DNA of 64,000 nt from Candidatus Segatella mututuai. GTDB lineage: Bacteria; Bacteroidota; Bacteroidia; Bacteroidales; Bacteroidaceae. The stretch spans positions 32,632 through 96,631 of the forward strand of contig DJOI01000086.1 of NCBI GenBank assembly GCA_002439605.1, given 5' to 3'. The stretch's first letter is position 1. The number at the start of each line of letters is the position of its first letter. Both the position numbers and the translations under genes were made by a program. The notes below the pieces were generated by a model. It was given only the letters and a program-made list of their open reading frames with translations. It searched no databases and was not told the origin of the DNA. Positions 8,356-18,960 of this stretch are shown in pieces.

Positions 8356-11300
8356 TTACTTCTGAGCCTCAGCCTTCTTGTGAGCAGCGTTGGCATATTG
8401 TTCAAGCTCTACGACAGCCTCCTCGTTCAACTCATCGTCGAACGTGAGTGGCTTCAACTTCTCCTGCAACCATTCGAACACGGTGAAGAGGGCTGGCACG
8501 ACGAAGATCTGGGTCAAGGTACCAATCAACATACCACCTACTGCGGCAGCACCCAAGGTCTGGTTACCATACTTACCTACACCAGAAGCGAACATCAATG
8601 GCAACAAACCGATAATCATGGCCAAAGAGGTCATCAATATAGGACGGAGACGAGCACCGGCACCCAAGATAGCTGAATACTTGATAGCCATACCCGTACG
8701 ACGACGTTCCAAGGCGAACTGTACAATCAAGATGGCGTTCTTAGCCAACAAACCAATCAACATAATCAACGAAATCTGCATGTAGATATCGTTGGAATGG
8801 CCGAACAGGTTGGTGAAGATGAACGCACCTGCCAAACCGAATGGGATAGACAATACCACAGACAATGGCAAGATGTAACTCTCGTACTGGGCACTCAAGA
8901 TTAAGTAAACGAATACGATACAGAGTGCGAAGATCAAACCTGTGGAGTTGCTGGACTCAGCCTCTGAACGAGTCAAACCAGAGTACTCGTAACCATAGCC
9001 CTCAGGCAAGGTCTCCTTAGCCACCTCGGCGATGGCCTTCATTCCATCACCAGTAGAGTAACCGCTGTTAGGAGTTACGGAGACATCCATAGAGGTAAAC
9101 AGGTTGAAACGTGTGATGTTGGATGGACCAAACATCTTCTTCAGTGTTACGAACTCACTTACTGGAGACATGGTACCATCGGCACAACGTACATAAATCT
9201 TGCTCAAATCGTCAGGACGCATACGATCCTCAGGACCAGCCTGAATCATGACACGATAGAGCTTACCGTAGGCATTGAAGTTGGATGCATAAAGACCACC
9301 AAGGTAACCCTGCATCACTGCAAGCACGTTAGATGGAGAGATACCTGCCTGCTTGGTCTTGGCAACATCCACATCCACCATGTACTGAGGATAGTTAGGG
9401 TTGTACTGAGTCTGTGCCGTCTGAATCTCAGGACGCTTGTTCAACTCAGCCAAGAACTTCTTCACGGTGTCATAGAACTTGTTCAAGTCACCACCAGTCT
9501 TATCCTGCATGGTCATGGTAATACCATTCTGCACGGAGAAACCGGAAATCATAGGCGGGGCGAAGGCAAGAACCTGTGCATCCTTGATGGCTGCGGTCTG
9601 CTTGTAAATCATGCCCAACACAGAGGTTGACTCCATTGGGTTGACGAACAACGCCTCGATGCCCCCACCAGTCAGAGCCATCTTGATGCGATGGAAGAAT
9701 CCACCAGGACGTTCCTCAAATGGCTTCAACTTGATAATGACGGTACCCTGGTTGGAGCCTGCACCACCGATAAAGCTATACCCCATGATAGCGTTACGAG
9801 TCTCGACAGCTGGGTTGTCGGCAAGCATCTTATCCACCTGCTTCACGACTTCGGCAGTCCTCTCCTGGGAAGTACCAGGGGCTGTAGAGATACAGCAGAA
9901 CAAAGTACCCGTATCCTCATCAGGTACCAAACCAGTCTTGGTAGTACCCATCAAGATAACCAACGCCACGATGCCAGCAACTACCACACCAGCAGCAACG
10001 ATACCATGGTTAATGACCCACTTAACAGCACCTTTATACTTAGTGGTAATCTTATCAAACTGATAGTTGAATCCTGCGTGGAAACGATCGATGAAAGACA
10101 TCTTCTTCTCATCATGTTCTTCGGCATGTGGCTTCAACAACATTGCACAAAGCGCAGGTGACAACGTCAATGCGTTGATAGCGGAGATGACGATAGATAT
10201 AGCCATAGTAACACCGAACTCACGGTAGAAGTAACCAGATGTACCACCGATGAATGACACAGGAACGAACACGGCAGACATCACCAAGGTAATAGAGATG
10301 ATGGCACCAGAGATTTCGTTCATCGCATCGATTGATGCGGTAAGGGCACTCTTGTAACCCTGGTCGAGCTTGGCGTGAACCGCCTCGACCACCACGATGG
10401 CATCATCGACCACAATGGCTATGGCCAACAAGAGGGCGGACAGCGTAAGCAAGTTGATGGAGAATCCGAAGATCCAGAGGAAAAGAAATGCACCAATCAA
10501 CGCCACAGGCACAGCAATCATAGGAATCAACGTAGAACGGAAGTCCTGCAAGAAGATGTACACCACGATGAACACCAATACCAAGGTGATGATCAAAGTG
10601 AACACAACCTCCTCGATAGATGCAAACAAAAACTCGGTAACATCCTGCAAAATAACATTCTTCAACCCTGGAGGATAGCTCTTCTCCAACTCATCCAATG
10701 TCTTCTTTACATCCGTGGCAATCTGGGTAGCGTTGGAACCAGCAATCTGCTGAACCATACCCATCACGGCAGGCTGACCATTGTTGAGCAAGTTAACATT
10801 GTACTGCAAGCCACCCAACTCAATCTTGGCTACATCGCCGAGACGAAGAGTCTGACCTGAAGCGTCACTCTTAATCAAGATGTTATCATACTCGATAGGA
10901 GTCTTCAAACGACCTTTGTAACGCAAAGTATATTCATATTGCATATCGGTGCTTTCACCGAAGCTACCAGGGGCAGCCTCAATGTTCTGTTCAGCCAAGG
11001 CATTGGAGATGTCGGAAGGAACCAATCCGTACTCCTTCATCTTCTCAGGCTTCAACCAGATACGCATAGAGTAGTTACGTGTAGAAGGGCTCTGCACATC
11101 ACCCACACCATTGATACGCTTCAACTGAGGAACAACGTTGATCAAGGCGTAGTTGGTAACAAACTGGTCGTCGTAACGACCGTCGTCTGTGGTCAGGGCA
11201 AACATGATGACATTGGAGCTCTGACGCTTGGTTACGGTGACACCCACCTTGGTAACCTCGGCAGGCAGCAAAGCCTGTGCCTGAGACACACGGTTCTGAA

Positions 11301-11622
11301 CATTGACCGCAGCCATATCAGGGTCGGAACCCTGCTTGAAATAAACGGTAATCTGTGCGTAACCTGAGTTAGATGCAGAAGAAGTCATGTAGGTCATGTT
11401 CTCCACACCATTGATACTCTCCTCCAAAGGAGCGATGACTGAGTTCAACACAGTCTGGGCATCGGCACCTGTATAGGTGGTAGATACTGTGATGGTAGGC
11501 GGTGCGATATTAGGATACTGCTCGATAGGCAGTGATACCAAGCCGATGAGACCCAGCAAGACGAAGAAGATGGAGATCACCGTCGAAAGTACCGGGCGCT
11601 TTATAAAGTTTGTAAATGACAT
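8356..11622 (-). CDS. RND multidrug efflux transporter, AcrB/HAE1 family
   Basis: Inner-membrane proton-driven drug exporter. The 1088-aa length and start (MSFTNFIKRPVLSTVISIFF) are typical of HAE1 RND pumps. Membrane helix 4 carries AIVVDDAIVVVEAVHA, including the two aspartates of the proton relay. Other markers are SNVIMFALT, the GFSINLLTLSALLLAI helix and C-terminal helices with LIMLIGLLAKNAILIVQFA. It lies between the membrane fusion protein (41 bp upstream) and the outer-membrane factor. Substrates cannot be told from sequence. Confidence 0.95.
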   Translation of the reverse strand: MSFTNFIKRPVLSTVISIFFVLLGLIGLVSLPIEQYPNIAPPTITVSTTYTGADAQTVLNSVIAPLEESINGVENMTYMTSSASNSGYAQITVYFKQGSDPDMAAVNVQNRVSQAQALLPAEVTKVGVTVTKRQSSNVIMFALTTDDGRYDDQFVTNYALINVVPQLKRINGVGDVQSPSTRNYSMRIWLKPEKMKEYGLVPSDISNALAEQNIEAAPGSFGESTDMQYEYTLRYKGRLKTPIEYDNILIKSDASGQTLRLGDVAKIELGGLQYNVNLLNNGQPAVMGMVQQIAGSNATQIATDVKKTLDELEKSYPPGLKNVILQDVTEFLFASIEEVVFTLIITLVLVFIVVYIFLQDFRSTLIPMIAVPVALIGAFLFLWIFGFSINLLTLSALLLAIAIVVDDAIVVVEAVHAKLDQGYKSALTASIDAMNEISGAIISITLVMSAVFVPVSFIGGTSGYFYREFGVTMAISIVISAINALTLSPALCAMLLKPHAEEHDEKKMSFIDRFHAGFNYQFDKITTKYKGAVKWVINHGIVAAGVVVAGIVALVILMGTTKTGLVPDEDTGTLFCCISTAPGTSQERTAEVVKQVDKMLADNPAVETRNAIMGYSFIGGAGSNQGTVIIKLKPFEERPGGFFHRIKMALTGGGIEALFVNPMESTSVLGMIYKQTAAIKDAQVLAFAPPMISGFSVQNGITMTMQDKTGGDLNKFYDTVKKFLAELNKRPEIQTAQTQYNPNYPQYMVDVDVAKTKQAGISPSNVLAVMQGYLGGLYASNFNAYGKLYRVMIQAGPEDRMRPDDLSKIYVRCADGTMSPVSEFVTLKKMFGPSNITRFNLFTSMDVSVTPNSGYSTGDGMKAIAEVAKETLPEGYGYEYSGLTRSEAESSNSTGLIFALCIVFVYLILSAQYESYILPLSVVLSIPFGLAGAFIFTNLFGHSNDIYMQISLIMLIGLLAKNAILIVQFALERRRTGMAIKYSAILGAGARLRPILMTSLAMIIGLLPLMFASGVGKYGNQTLGAAAVGGMLIGTLTQIFVVPALFTVFEWLQEKLKPLTFDDELNEEAVVELEQYANAAHKKAEAQK

Positions 11623-11663
11623 AATTTACTATTTTTCTTTATACCTTATTCTATATATAGCAA

Positions 11664-12875
11664 TTACTTCTTGCCGCTCATGGTAGTAGCGAAATCGTGA
11701 GCATTGTCCTGAGCCTCGCCCAACTTAGCTGCCTCAGCAATCTTCTGGTTGTAACGCTGCAAGGTGATAGGCTTGATCTGCTGACCATCGGTCAACTTGG
11801 TGATACCCTTCACAACGATGCGGTCGCCTACGTGAAGACCATCGGTAACGATGTAGTTTTTGCCATCATCCTGTGGATTAACCTTGATTTCGGTATATTT
11901 CACCTTGTTGTCCTTGGTTACGACGTAAACGAAAACCTTGTCTTGAATCTGAGCACAAGCCTCTTGTGGGATAACGATGGCATTGTTGTCGTCGTTAGGG
12001 ATGACAATCTGACCAGCGCCACCACTCTTCAACAACTTCTCTGGGTTGGCGAAGTGGGCAATGAGAGAAACGGCGCCAGTAGTAGCGTCGATGACACCAC
12101 TCATCTTAACGACCTTACCCGGATGATTATAGATTGTACCGTCTGCAAGTTGCAACTTTACAGCAGGGAATGCAGCAATGGCTGCCTGCATGCTGCCGTT
12201 GCTCTTCGACATATTCAAAAGTTGGGTTTCAGAAATAGAGAAGAACACCTCCATCGTGCTGATGTTGGAAACTGTGGTCAAAGCCTGGCCAGAGGCACTA
12301 ACCAAAGCACCCACCTTGAAAGGAAGACTACCGACAACACCTGCCGATGGACTAGTAACCGTACACCATGCCAACTGCTCACGAGCCGAAGCCAAAGCCG
12401 CCTCAGCCTGAGCTACCTGAGCCTTGGCTGTAGCAAAGCTGTTTGCTGCAGTAGAAAGCTCATACTGACCAATAATTTTGCTATCAAACAACTTTTTGTT
12501 GTTCTGATAAGTCAACTTAGCTGTATTAGCCTGAGCTTTGGCTGTATTGACAGCAGCGGCACATTGACGGACTGCTGCTTGATAAGTCTCACTATCGATA
12601 GAAAACAAAGGCTGGCCAGCAGATACAGTCTGCCCCTCGTGCACAAACACCTTTGTTATAAATCCAGAAACCTTTGGGCGTACCTCTACATCCTGAATAC
12701 CTTTAATTGTAGCGGGATAAGTAGTCTGCAAAGCAGCGCTGGTAGTTCCTATAGTCACTACAGCAAACTCATCATCGCCGAAATCTGGCAGACCACCCTT
12801 CTTGCTTCCGCCACATGATGTCAATGTTGCGAGAGTTGCAAGAGCTGCAACAAACAAAACGTTTTTAATCTTCAT
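11664..12875 (-). CDS. RND efflux periplasmic adaptor (membrane fusion protein, AcrA family)
   Basis: Periplasmic lipoprotein that links the AcrB-type pump to the outer-membrane channel. The 403-aa protein has a signal peptide with lipobox LTSC (cysteine near residue 21), the lipoyl/barrel-sandwich domain split by an alpha-helical hairpin (VEVRPKVSGFITKVFVHEGQTVSAGQPLF, then AQANTAKLTYQNNKKL with repeated alanine-rich heptads), and the beta-barrel region (MSGVIDATTGAVSLIAHFANPE). First gene of the three-gene pump operon. Confidence 0.94.
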   Translation of the reverse strand: MKIKNVLFVAALATLATLTSCGGSKKGGLPDFGDDEFAVVTIGTTSAALQTTYPATIKGIQDVEVRPKVSGFITKVFVHEGQTVSAGQPLFSIDSETYQAAVRQCAAAVNTAKAQANTAKLTYQNNKKLFDSKIIGQYELSTAANSFATAKAQVAQAEAALASAREQLAWCTVTSPSAGVVGSLPFKVGALVSASGQALTTVSNISTMEVFFSISETQLLNMSKSNGSMQAAIAAFPAVKLQLADGTIYNHPGKVVKMSGVIDATTGAVSLIAHFANPEKLLKSGGAGQIVIPNDDNNAIVIPQEACAQIQDKVFVYVVTKDNKVKYTEIKVNPQDDGKNYIVTDGLHVGDRIVVKGITKLTDGQQIKPITLQRYNQKIAEAAKLGEAQDNAHDFATTMSGKK

Positions 12876-13017
12876 ACCTATTTTTTATTTAAATAAAATT
12901 ATTATTATCTACCAATGTCGTCAGCATGCCTTTACGGTATGTTTCATTGCTCCCATACGAACAATTTGACTATCCTAAGTCGAAAACTCAAAATATAAAC
13001 AGAGTTTTAAAACAGTG

Positions 13018-13045
13018 CAAAATTACAAATATTATGGCAATATTG
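13018..13045 (-). promoter_or_regulatory. Candidate efflux-operon promoter
   Basis: The minus strand has TAATTTTG (13018-13025), matching the -7 consensus, with TATTG-type sequence about 15-20 bp upstream. It lies about 140 bp before the membrane-fusion-protein ATG. The rest of the 319-bp gap 12876-13194 is AT-rich and shows no gene, repressor gene or clear operator. Confidence 0.5.
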
Positions 13046-13194
13046 TACATGCGCCGAGTGCATTTTAACATTAATTATTTAGTATTTGAAAGGTTTGCCC
13101 ATAAAAGAAACTTTTTTATACGACTCAAAAATCTTTTATTATAGGCTGACTCTTTCTAAAAACGCCATCGTAAGTATTCCTCGTCGAAGCAAGA

Positions 13195-14622
13195 TCACAC
13201 CATCAATCCATGGTCCTTGGCTTTCTGCATGAGCAGCTGCATGAGAGGCTCGCGCTCATTGGGCACTTTTCCGTCAAGTACAGCATCCTTGAGCGTTTGT
13301 TTCAGTGCTCCCACCTCAGGACAAGAGCCTAAATGGAAGATTTCCATAATCTCCCGACCATCAATACAAGGCTGGAACAGTCGCTTATAGTCGCGCACCT
13401 TCAAGTCGGCTATTTTTTCACGCACCAATCGAAAATTATCAAGAAAGTGTTGCTTGCGCACTTGGTTTTTGCTGGTAATATCAGCTTCGCAAAGTGTCAT
13501 TAAGTCGTCAATATCATCACCAGCATCGTTCAGAAGCCGGCGTACAGCGCTATCCGTCACCTCCTCGTCGGAAATGGCAATAGGCCGCATGTGCAATTCC
13601 ACAAGTTTCTGCACATACTTCATCTTTGCATCCATAGGCAACTTCATGCGACGAAACATCGAAGGAATCATTCTGGCTCCCACGACATTATGGTTACGGA
13701 AGGTCCAGCCCGCCTGATTGTCCCACCGCTTGCTTCGTGGTTTGCCTATGTCGTGAAGCAAGGCTGCCCACCGAAGCCAAAGATTGGAGGTTTGTCGACA
13801 AACGTTTTCGAGTACCTCCATCGTATGGTCGTAGTTGTTCTTATGAGAACGTCCACAGCGGGTCTCCACCTTGTCGAGTTCACAAAGCTCGGGCAGAATA
13901 AGTTGCAGCAACCCCGTATCTTTCAGATAATAGAATCCACAACTGGGATGAGGCGAAAGCATAATCTTGTTCATCTCGTCAGCTATGCGTTCACCGCTGA
14001 TAATCTCCAGCCTTTCAGCATTGTGCGAGAGTGCCTCATAGGTAACGTCCTCTATCTGGAAATTGAGTTGTGTAGCGAAGCGCACACAGCGCATCATGCG
14101 CAAAGGGTCATCGCTGAAAGTTATGTCCGGGTCAAGCGGAGTTGCCACGATTCCGTCTTCAAGGTCGTAAACACCATCAAAGGGATCCACTAACTCGCCA
14201 AAACGTCCGCTGTTAAGGCATACAGCCAGGGCGTTGATGGTAAAGTCGCGCCGGTTTTGATCGTCCTCAAGCGTTCCGTCCTCCACAATGGGCTTGCGCG
14301 AGTCATGATTGTAACTCTCCTTCCGGGCACCAACAAACTCTACCTCTATATCATGGTACTTCACCTGCGCAGTGCCAAAGTTGCGGAAAACAGACAAACA
14401 AGCCTTCTTGCCCAATTTCTGCTTAAAGGCAGACGCTACCTGTATACCACTTCCCACCACCACGACATCAATATCGTTGGAGGGACGTTCCAAGAAAAGG
14501 TCTCTCACATATCCGCCTACCACATAGCACTCAAGACCCAAACTGTCTGCAGCCTGCGATATAAGATGAAAAATGTCTTTATCAAGTAATTTTGCCAGTT
14601 CGGCATTGGATAAATTTCTCAT
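13195..14622 (-). CDS. cca: tRNA nucleotidyltransferase / poly(A) polymerase family protein
   Basis: Class II nucleotidyltransferase that adds or repairs the CCA end of tRNAs (or, less likely here, polyadenylates RNA). The start at 14622 (MRNLSNAELAKLL) is chosen over an upstream ATG because a consensus promoter sits immediately before it; this gives about 475 aa. The head domain has VVGGYVRDLFLERPSNDIDVVVVG with the catalytic aspartates and RRDFTINALA. The RNA-binding region follows (DPLRMMRCVRFATQL). A C-terminal HD domain contains LLHDIGKP. Divergent from the DUF1599 gene. Confidence 0.9.
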   Translation of the reverse strand: MRNLSNAELAKLLDKDIFHLISQAADSLGLECYVVGGYVRDLFLERPSNDIDVVVVGSGIQVASAFKQKLGKKACLSVFRNFGTAQVKYHDIEVEFVGARKESYNHDSRKPIVEDGTLEDDQNRRDFTINALAVCLNSGRFGELVDPFDGVYDLEDGIVATPLDPDITFSDDPLRMMRCVRFATQLNFQIEDVTYEALSHNAERLEIISGERIADEMNKIMLSPHPSCGFYYLKDTGLLQLILPELCELDKVETRCGRSHKNNYDHTMEVLENVCRQTSNLWLRWAALLHDIGKPRSKRWDNQAGWTFRNHNVVGARMIPSMFRRMKLPMDAKMKYVQKLVELHMRPIAISDEEVTDSAVRRLLNDAGDDIDDLMTLCEADITSKNQVRKQHFLDNFRLVREKIADLKVRDYKRLFQPCIDGREIMEIFHLGSCPEVGALKQTLKDAVLDGKVPNEREPLMQLLMQKAKDHGLMV

Positions 14623-14642
14623 TTCACTATCATTTCGGGGTG

Positions 14643-14674
14643 CAAAGTTACAGCAAATTGAAGACAAAACAAAA
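14643..14674 (-). promoter_or_regulatory. cca promoter
   Basis: TAACTTTG on the minus strand (14643-14650) with TTTTG about 20 bp upstream. It lies 20 bp before the chosen ATG, which argues that the longer upstream open frame is not translated. Confidence 0.6.
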
Positions 14675-14779
14675 TAAAAAAGGTTTTTTTTGTCCTTATT
14701 GCCGAGATGCAGTGCAACTTGCCTAAAGTTACCACAAATTGAAAGCAACCCATAGGCAATTCACCATTTATTTTTACAT

Positions 14780-14815
14780 AATATTTGGCTATTTCATGAG
14801 AAATGCTTAAATTTG
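14780..14815 (+). promoter_or_regulatory. Promoter of the DUF1599 gene run
   Basis: AATATTTG (14780-14787), 20 bp, TAAATTTG (14808-14815): the full Bacteroidota consensus with exact spacing, and the same layout as the tRNA-Pro promoter in this window. Start codon 20 bp downstream. Confidence 0.75.
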
Positions 14816-14834
14816 CAGCGATTTCGAAAATATT

Positions 14835-15383
14835 ATGGCAGAATCAGCAAAAACAGAGCAGCAGTTTAAGGATGTATTGACAGAGTGCAGAACACTCTTC
14901 CAGAAGAAGCTGCACGATTATGGTGCATCATGGCGCATCCTGCGCCCTTCTTCGCTCACCGACCAGCTTTACATCAAGGCGAAACGTATCCGCTCACTTG
15001 AGATTAAGAAAGAGGCTCTTGTGAGCGAAGGAATCCGTCCCGAATTCATTGCCCTCATCAATTATGGCATCGTGGGCATCATACAGCTTGAGAAAGGTTT
15101 TGTGGACAAGGTAGACATATCGGCCGAAGAAGCATTGAAACTCTACGACAAATATGCTCTTGACGCTCTACAACTCATGACGAGAAAAAACCACGACTAT
15201 GATGAGGCATGGCGGTCGATGAGAGTCAGTAGCTATACCGATTTCATCCTAACCAAGATACAAAGAATAAAGGAAATAGAAGATATCCAAGGCGAGACAC
15301 TTGTTTCGGAAGGCATAGATGCCAACTATATGGACATCATCAACTATGCCGTTTTCGGAGCCATCAAGATGAGTGAAGAGTGA
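14835..15383 (+). CDS. DUF1599 domain protein (two tandem copies)
   Basis: 182-aa protein of the DUF1599 family, biochemical role not known to me. It is an internal duplication: residues about 18-88 (FQKKLHDYGASWRILRPSSLTDQ ... LVSEGI ... INYGIVGIIQLE) align with about 110-180 (MTRKNHDYDEAWRSMRVSSYTDF ... LVSEGI ... INYAVFGAIKM). Each copy holds an HDY-x-(A/E)-x-WR core. No membrane segment or signal. First gene of a plus-strand run; the next gene starts 14 bp later. Confidence 0.85.
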   Translation: MAESAKTEQQFKDVLTECRTLFQKKLHDYGASWRILRPSSLTDQLYIKAKRIRSLEIKKEALVSEGIRPEFIALINYGIVGIIQLEKGFVDKVDISAEEALKLYDKYALDALQLMTRKNHDYDEAWRSMRVSSYTDFILTKIQRIKEIEDIQGETLVSEGIDANYMDIINYAVFGAIKMSEE

Positions 15384-15396
15384 GGAACAGCAAAGA

Positions 15397-16734
15397 ATGA
15401 AGAACAAAGCAACACAAATCACCAGAAATACAGCAGTCAACATAGGGCGATTGCTCATGGCGGCAACCTTCATCTTCTCTGGATACGTGAAGGCCATCGA
15501 CCCATTGGGCACACAGTATAAACTCGTCGACTACCTGCAAGCCTTGGGGCTCGGCAACCTTCTGCCCGAATGGACATTACTCGTTGGAGCCATTCTCTTG
15601 GCAACTTTGGAATTTTCGTTAGGAATCTTCCTGCTGTTTGCCATTAGAAGGCATCTCATATCCAAAATCGCACTCGTACTGATGAGCATGATGACCCTGC
15701 TCACCCTGTGGATTGTCATCGCCAACCCTGTGAAAGACTGCGGATGCTTTGGTGACGCTGTCGTATTGAGCAACTCGCAGACCTTCATCAAAAATATCAT
15801 CCTGCTCGGCATAGCACTCTTGCTGTGGAAATGGCCAACAAGCATGGTGAGGTTCGTATCGAAGAAAACCCAGTGGATAGTCATCAACTATACGGTCATC
15901 TTCGCCTTGGCACTCAGTGCATGGAGTCTATGGAACTTGCCACTGTTCGACTTCCGACCTTATCATATAGGAGCCAACATAGCACAGGGCATGAAAACTC
16001 CGCCTGGTGCGCCACAACCGCAGTTCGAGACGACATTTATACTCGAAAAGAACGGTCAGCGAAAAGAATTCACGCTCGACGACTACCCTGACTCCACCTG
16101 GACCTTCGTAGACTCGAAGACTGTACAGACTGCCGAGGGATATGTGCCGCCCATACATGACTTCAGTATACAAGACCCTCACACCGGTGAAGACATCACC
16201 CAACAGGTTCTGAACGACACAAGCTACACCTTCCTGCTCATATCGCCTGCCCTTGCTTATGCCGACGACTCCAACTTCGGAAGAATAGACCAAATATATG
16301 AGTTTTCGCAAGATTATGGCTATAGATTCATCTGTCTCACGGCAAGTACAGACAAGGACATTTCCAAATGGCAGGACATCACAGGAGCGGAATATCCCTT
16401 CTACACCACCGATGCCACCACGTTGAAGACGATGATAAGAAGCAACCCCGGGCTGATACTCCTGCACAACGGAACCATCATACAGAAATGGAGCCATAAC
16501 AAATTGCCACAACCCGAGGAACTCAACCAACCCTTGGATCAAAGTCCATTGGGCAAGATGCCATCCGACAGCATACCACGCAAAATCCTATTCATGCTCA
16601 TGTGGTTTGTGCTGCCTCTTACCATACTCGCCATAGCAGACAGGCTATGGGCTTGGTCGACATGGTTAAAAGAAAAAAAAGAGAATGCTAACAAGATAAT
16701 ATCAACTTTTAACAAAAAAAAGGAAAGAAAATGA
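15397..16734 (+). CDS. DoxX/MauE-like membrane protein with thioredoxin-like C-terminal part (BT_3928-type)
   Basis: About 445 aa from the ATG at 15397; an in-frame GTG at 15373 is less likely because it overlaps the upstream stop. Residues 1-190 form a four-helix DoxX/MauE-like membrane module ([23 protein letters not shown], several hydrophobic helices, CGCFGDAV loop with two cysteines, as in vitamin-K-reductase/MauE-like quinone redox proteins). A periplasmic, thioredoxin-fold-like region follows, then a last helix near residues 400-420 and a lysine-rich tail. It matches the Bacteroidetes family between DUF1599 and tpiA. A redox role in envelope disulfide chemistry is inference. The stop overlaps the tpiA ATG. 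Confidence 0.8.
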   Translation: MKNKATQITRNTAVNIGRLLMAATFIFSGYVKAIDPLGTQYKLVDYLQALGLGNLLPEWTLLVGAILLATLEFSLGIFLLFAIRRHLISKIALVLMSMMTLLTLWIVIANPVKDCGCFGDAVVLSNSQTFIKNIILLGIALLLWKWPTSMVRFVSKKTQWIVINYTVIFALALSAWSLWNLPLFDFRPYHIGANIAQGMKTPPGAPQPQFETTFILEKNGQRKEFTLDDYPDSTWTFVDSKTVQTAEGYVPPIHDFSIQDPHTGEDITQQVLNDTSYTFLLISPALAYADDSNFGRIDQIYEFSQDYGYRFICLTASTDKDISKWQDITGAEYPFYTTDATTLKTMIRSNPGLILLHNGTIIQKWSHNKLPQPEELNQPLDQSPLGKMPSDSIPRKILFMLMWFVLPLTILAIADRLWAWSTWLKEKKENANKIISTFNKKKERK

Positions 16735-17492
16735 GAAAAAAAATTGTAGCAGGCAACTGGAAAATGAACATGAACCTGCAAGACGGTGTTGCTCTCGCTA
16801 AGGAAATCAACGAAGCTTTGGTAGCTGACAAGCCAAACTGTGGCGTTATTATCTGCACTCCTTTCATCCACTTGGCTTCCGTAGCTCAGGTCTTGGATTC
16901 TGAGGTTGTAGGTCTTGGTGCAGAGAACTGCGCAGACAAGGCTAAAGGCGCTTACACAGGTGAGGTTTCTGCCGAGATGGTTAAGAGCACAGGTGCTCAG
17001 TATGTAATCCTCGGCCACTCAGAGCGTCGCCAATACTATGGTGAGACAGCCGAGATTTTGAAGGAAAAGGTAGAGTTGGCTTTGGCTAACGGCTTGAAGG
17101 TTATCTTCTGCTGCGGTGAGACGCTCGAGGAACGTGAGGCAAACAAGCAGAACGAGGTCGTAAAGTCAGAATTGGAAGGTTCTGTATTCCATTTGAGCGC
17201 AGACGCTTGGAAGAACATCATCCTCGCTTACGAGCCAATCTGGGCCATCGGCACAGGCAAGACCGCTACCTCTGACCAGGCCGAGGAGATGCTGGCATAC
17301 ATCCGCTCTATCGTAGCAGAGAAGTATGGCAACGAGGCTGCCGAGGACACAACTATCCTCTATGGTGGTAGCTGCAAGGCAAGCAACGCTCCTGAGCTCT
17401 TCGCCAAACCAAACATCGACGGTGGCTTGATCGGTGGCGCTTCTTTGAAGGCTGCTGACTTCAAGGGCATCATCGACGCTTGGAAGAAGTAA
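16731..17492 (+). CDS. tpiA: Triosephosphate isomerase
   Basis: Interconverts dihydroxyacetone phosphate and glyceraldehyde 3-phosphate in glycolysis. The 253-aa protein has the N-terminal GNWKMNM with the substrate-binding Asn and Lys, the catalytic histidine in [13 protein letters not shown], the catalytic glutamate in [15 protein letters not shown], and the phosphate-binding [14 protein letters not shown] and [10 protein letters not shown] loops. The ATG overlaps the end of the upstream gene by 4 bp, indicating coupling. Confidence 0.98.
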   Translation: MRKKIVAGNWKMNMNLQDGVALAKEINEALVADKPNCGVIICTPFIHLASVAQVLDSEVVGLGAENCADKAKGAYTGEVSAEMVKSTGAQYVILGHSERRQYYGETAEILKEKVELALANGLKVIFCCGETLEEREANKQNEVVKSELEGSVFHLSADAWKNIILAYEPIWAIGTGKTATSDQAEEMLAYIRSIVAEKYGNEAAEDTTILYGGSCKASNAPELFAKPNIDGGLIGGASLKAADFKGIIDAWKK

Positions 17493-17617
17493 ATTTAGGA
17501 AAGTTATAGAATCGTCACATATTGTCAGCATGGGCAATTGCTACCTCGCATCACATACGAGGCAGCAAAAAGCTCATGGCTGATATGTTCTTTTTCATCA
17601 AAACAACAAAAACAAAC

Positions 17618-18259
17618 ATGAAGCAATTCGTCATCATACTCATCGCAGCACTCTGCTCAGCCTCTATGGTTCATGCGCAGAAGTATCTCGACCACTTGCA
17701 ACAGCGAATTCCTGGACAAGGAACTGTCATAGTGAAACAGAGCAAGGAAATCGACGAATTGGTCAATGGCAAGGCCGCAAAACCTCAAGCAGATAAGCCA
17801 AAGACAGAAACGTCGCAAAAAGCCACCCCCCGACACCACGAAAAGGGACAAACCAAGAAGATCGTTCCCGACTCGGTAAAGAAACAAACAACCGAAACCA
17901 CAAAGAAAGCCGAACACAACAACACAGAGGGCAACCATAACGAAGAAACAGATACACCGACTGTCGACATGCACAAGAAAGTAATGCGTGGAAGCTACAA
18001 GGTTACAGGATATAGAGTTCAGGCTTACGCCGGAGGCAACTCACGAAACGACAGACTGAAGGCAGAACGCATAGGAAACGCTATCAAGATGCGCTATCCT
18101 GACCAGCCTGTATACGTGCATTTCTACTCACCAAGATGGATTTGCCGCGTGGGAAATTTCCGCTCTTTAGGAGAAGCACGTAAGATGCTTTCCAAAATAA
18201 GAGCCATGGGCTACAGACAAGCATGCCTGGTGAAGGGAAAAATCACAGTACAATATTAG
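17618..18259 (+). CDS. SPOR-domain secreted protein
   Basis: 213 aa from the ATG at 17618, chosen because it starts a clear signal peptide ([20 protein letters not shown]) with a signal-peptidase I-like AHA-Q end. A low-complexity Lys/Thr/Glu-rich linker (about residues 50-120) follows. The C-terminal 75 residues ([64 protein letters not shown] pattern) form a SPOR domain, which binds peptidoglycan lacking stem peptides, typically at division sites. It lies between tpiA and folE, 17 bp before folE. Confidence 0.88.
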   Translation: MKQFVIILIAALCSASMVHAQKYLDHLQQRIPGQGTVIVKQSKEIDELVNGKAAKPQADKPKTETSQKATPRHHEKGQTKKIVPDSVKKQTTETTKKAEHNNTEGNHNEETDTPTVDMHKKVMRGSYKVTGYRVQAYAGGNSRNDRLKAERIGNAIKMRYPDQPVYVHFYSPRWICRVGNFRSLGEARKMLSKIRAMGYRQACLVKGKITVQY

Positions 18260-18276
18260 CACACAACAAACAAATC

Positions 18277-18870
18277 ATGAATCCAGAAACAGAATATCGA
18301 GAAGGGCTCAGCGAACTGACCGCACACTACAAGGAAATACTCAAGCTATTAGGCGAAGACCCCGAGCGTGAGGGGCTCGTCAAGACTCCAATGCGAGTGG
18401 CCAAGGCCATGCAAGTGCTTACCCGTGGATATACCCAAGACCCTCACAAGGTTCTGACAGACGCACTCTTCGCTGAGAAATACGACCAAATGGTAATTGT
18501 CAAGGACATCGACTTCTTCTCGATGTGCGAGCACCACATGTTGCCCTTCTATGGCAAGGCACACGTGGCATATATCCCCAATGGGCACATCACTGGACTT
18601 AGCAAGATAGCCCGCGTGGTGGATATCTACAGCCACCGCCTGCAGGTGCAGGAGCGTCTGACCCAACAAATCAAAGACTGCATACAGGAGACACTCAAGC
18701 CACAGGGCGTGATGGTGGTCATAGAAGCCAAGCACATGTGCATGCAGATGAGAGGCGTGGAGAAGCAGAACAGCATCACAACAACAAGCGACTATAGTGG
18801 TGTTTTCAACTCACTCAACACGCGACAGGAATTCATGAACCTCTTGAGGGGCGAAAGCAAGAGAATCTAA
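18277..18870 (+). CDS. folE: GTP cyclohydrolase I
   Basis: Converts GTP to 7,8-dihydroneopterin triphosphate, the first step of folate and queuosine precursor synthesis. Start at 18277 ([10 protein letters not shown]) gives 197 aa; the longer frame overlaps the upstream gene. Type IA zinc-dependent enzyme: zinc ligands in [20 protein letters not shown] and in [17 protein letters not shown], and the active-site [26 protein letters not shown] block. Folate-pathway folK lies elsewhere in the window. Confidence 0.97.
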   Translation: MNPETEYREGLSELTAHYKEILKLLGEDPEREGLVKTPMRVAKAMQVLTRGYTQDPHKVLTDALFAEKYDQMVIVKDIDFFSMCEHHMLPFYGKAHVAYIPNGHITGLSKIARVVDIYSHRLQVQERLTQQIKDCIQETLKPQGVMVVIEAKHMCMQMRGVEKQNSITTTSDYSGVFNSLNTRQEFMNLLRGESKRI

Positions 18871-18960
18871 CTTTAAAGTTATAAATGTAAAATGGGGCAT
18901 ACGCCGCACCAACCAACAACTTGACATTTAACAATCAGCATATTTAACTGTAGTATAAGA

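Noticed and set aside
11697..12818. 373-codon plus-strand frame over the membrane fusion gene
   Set aside because: Shadow of the efflux adaptor gene with typical anti-sense residue bias.
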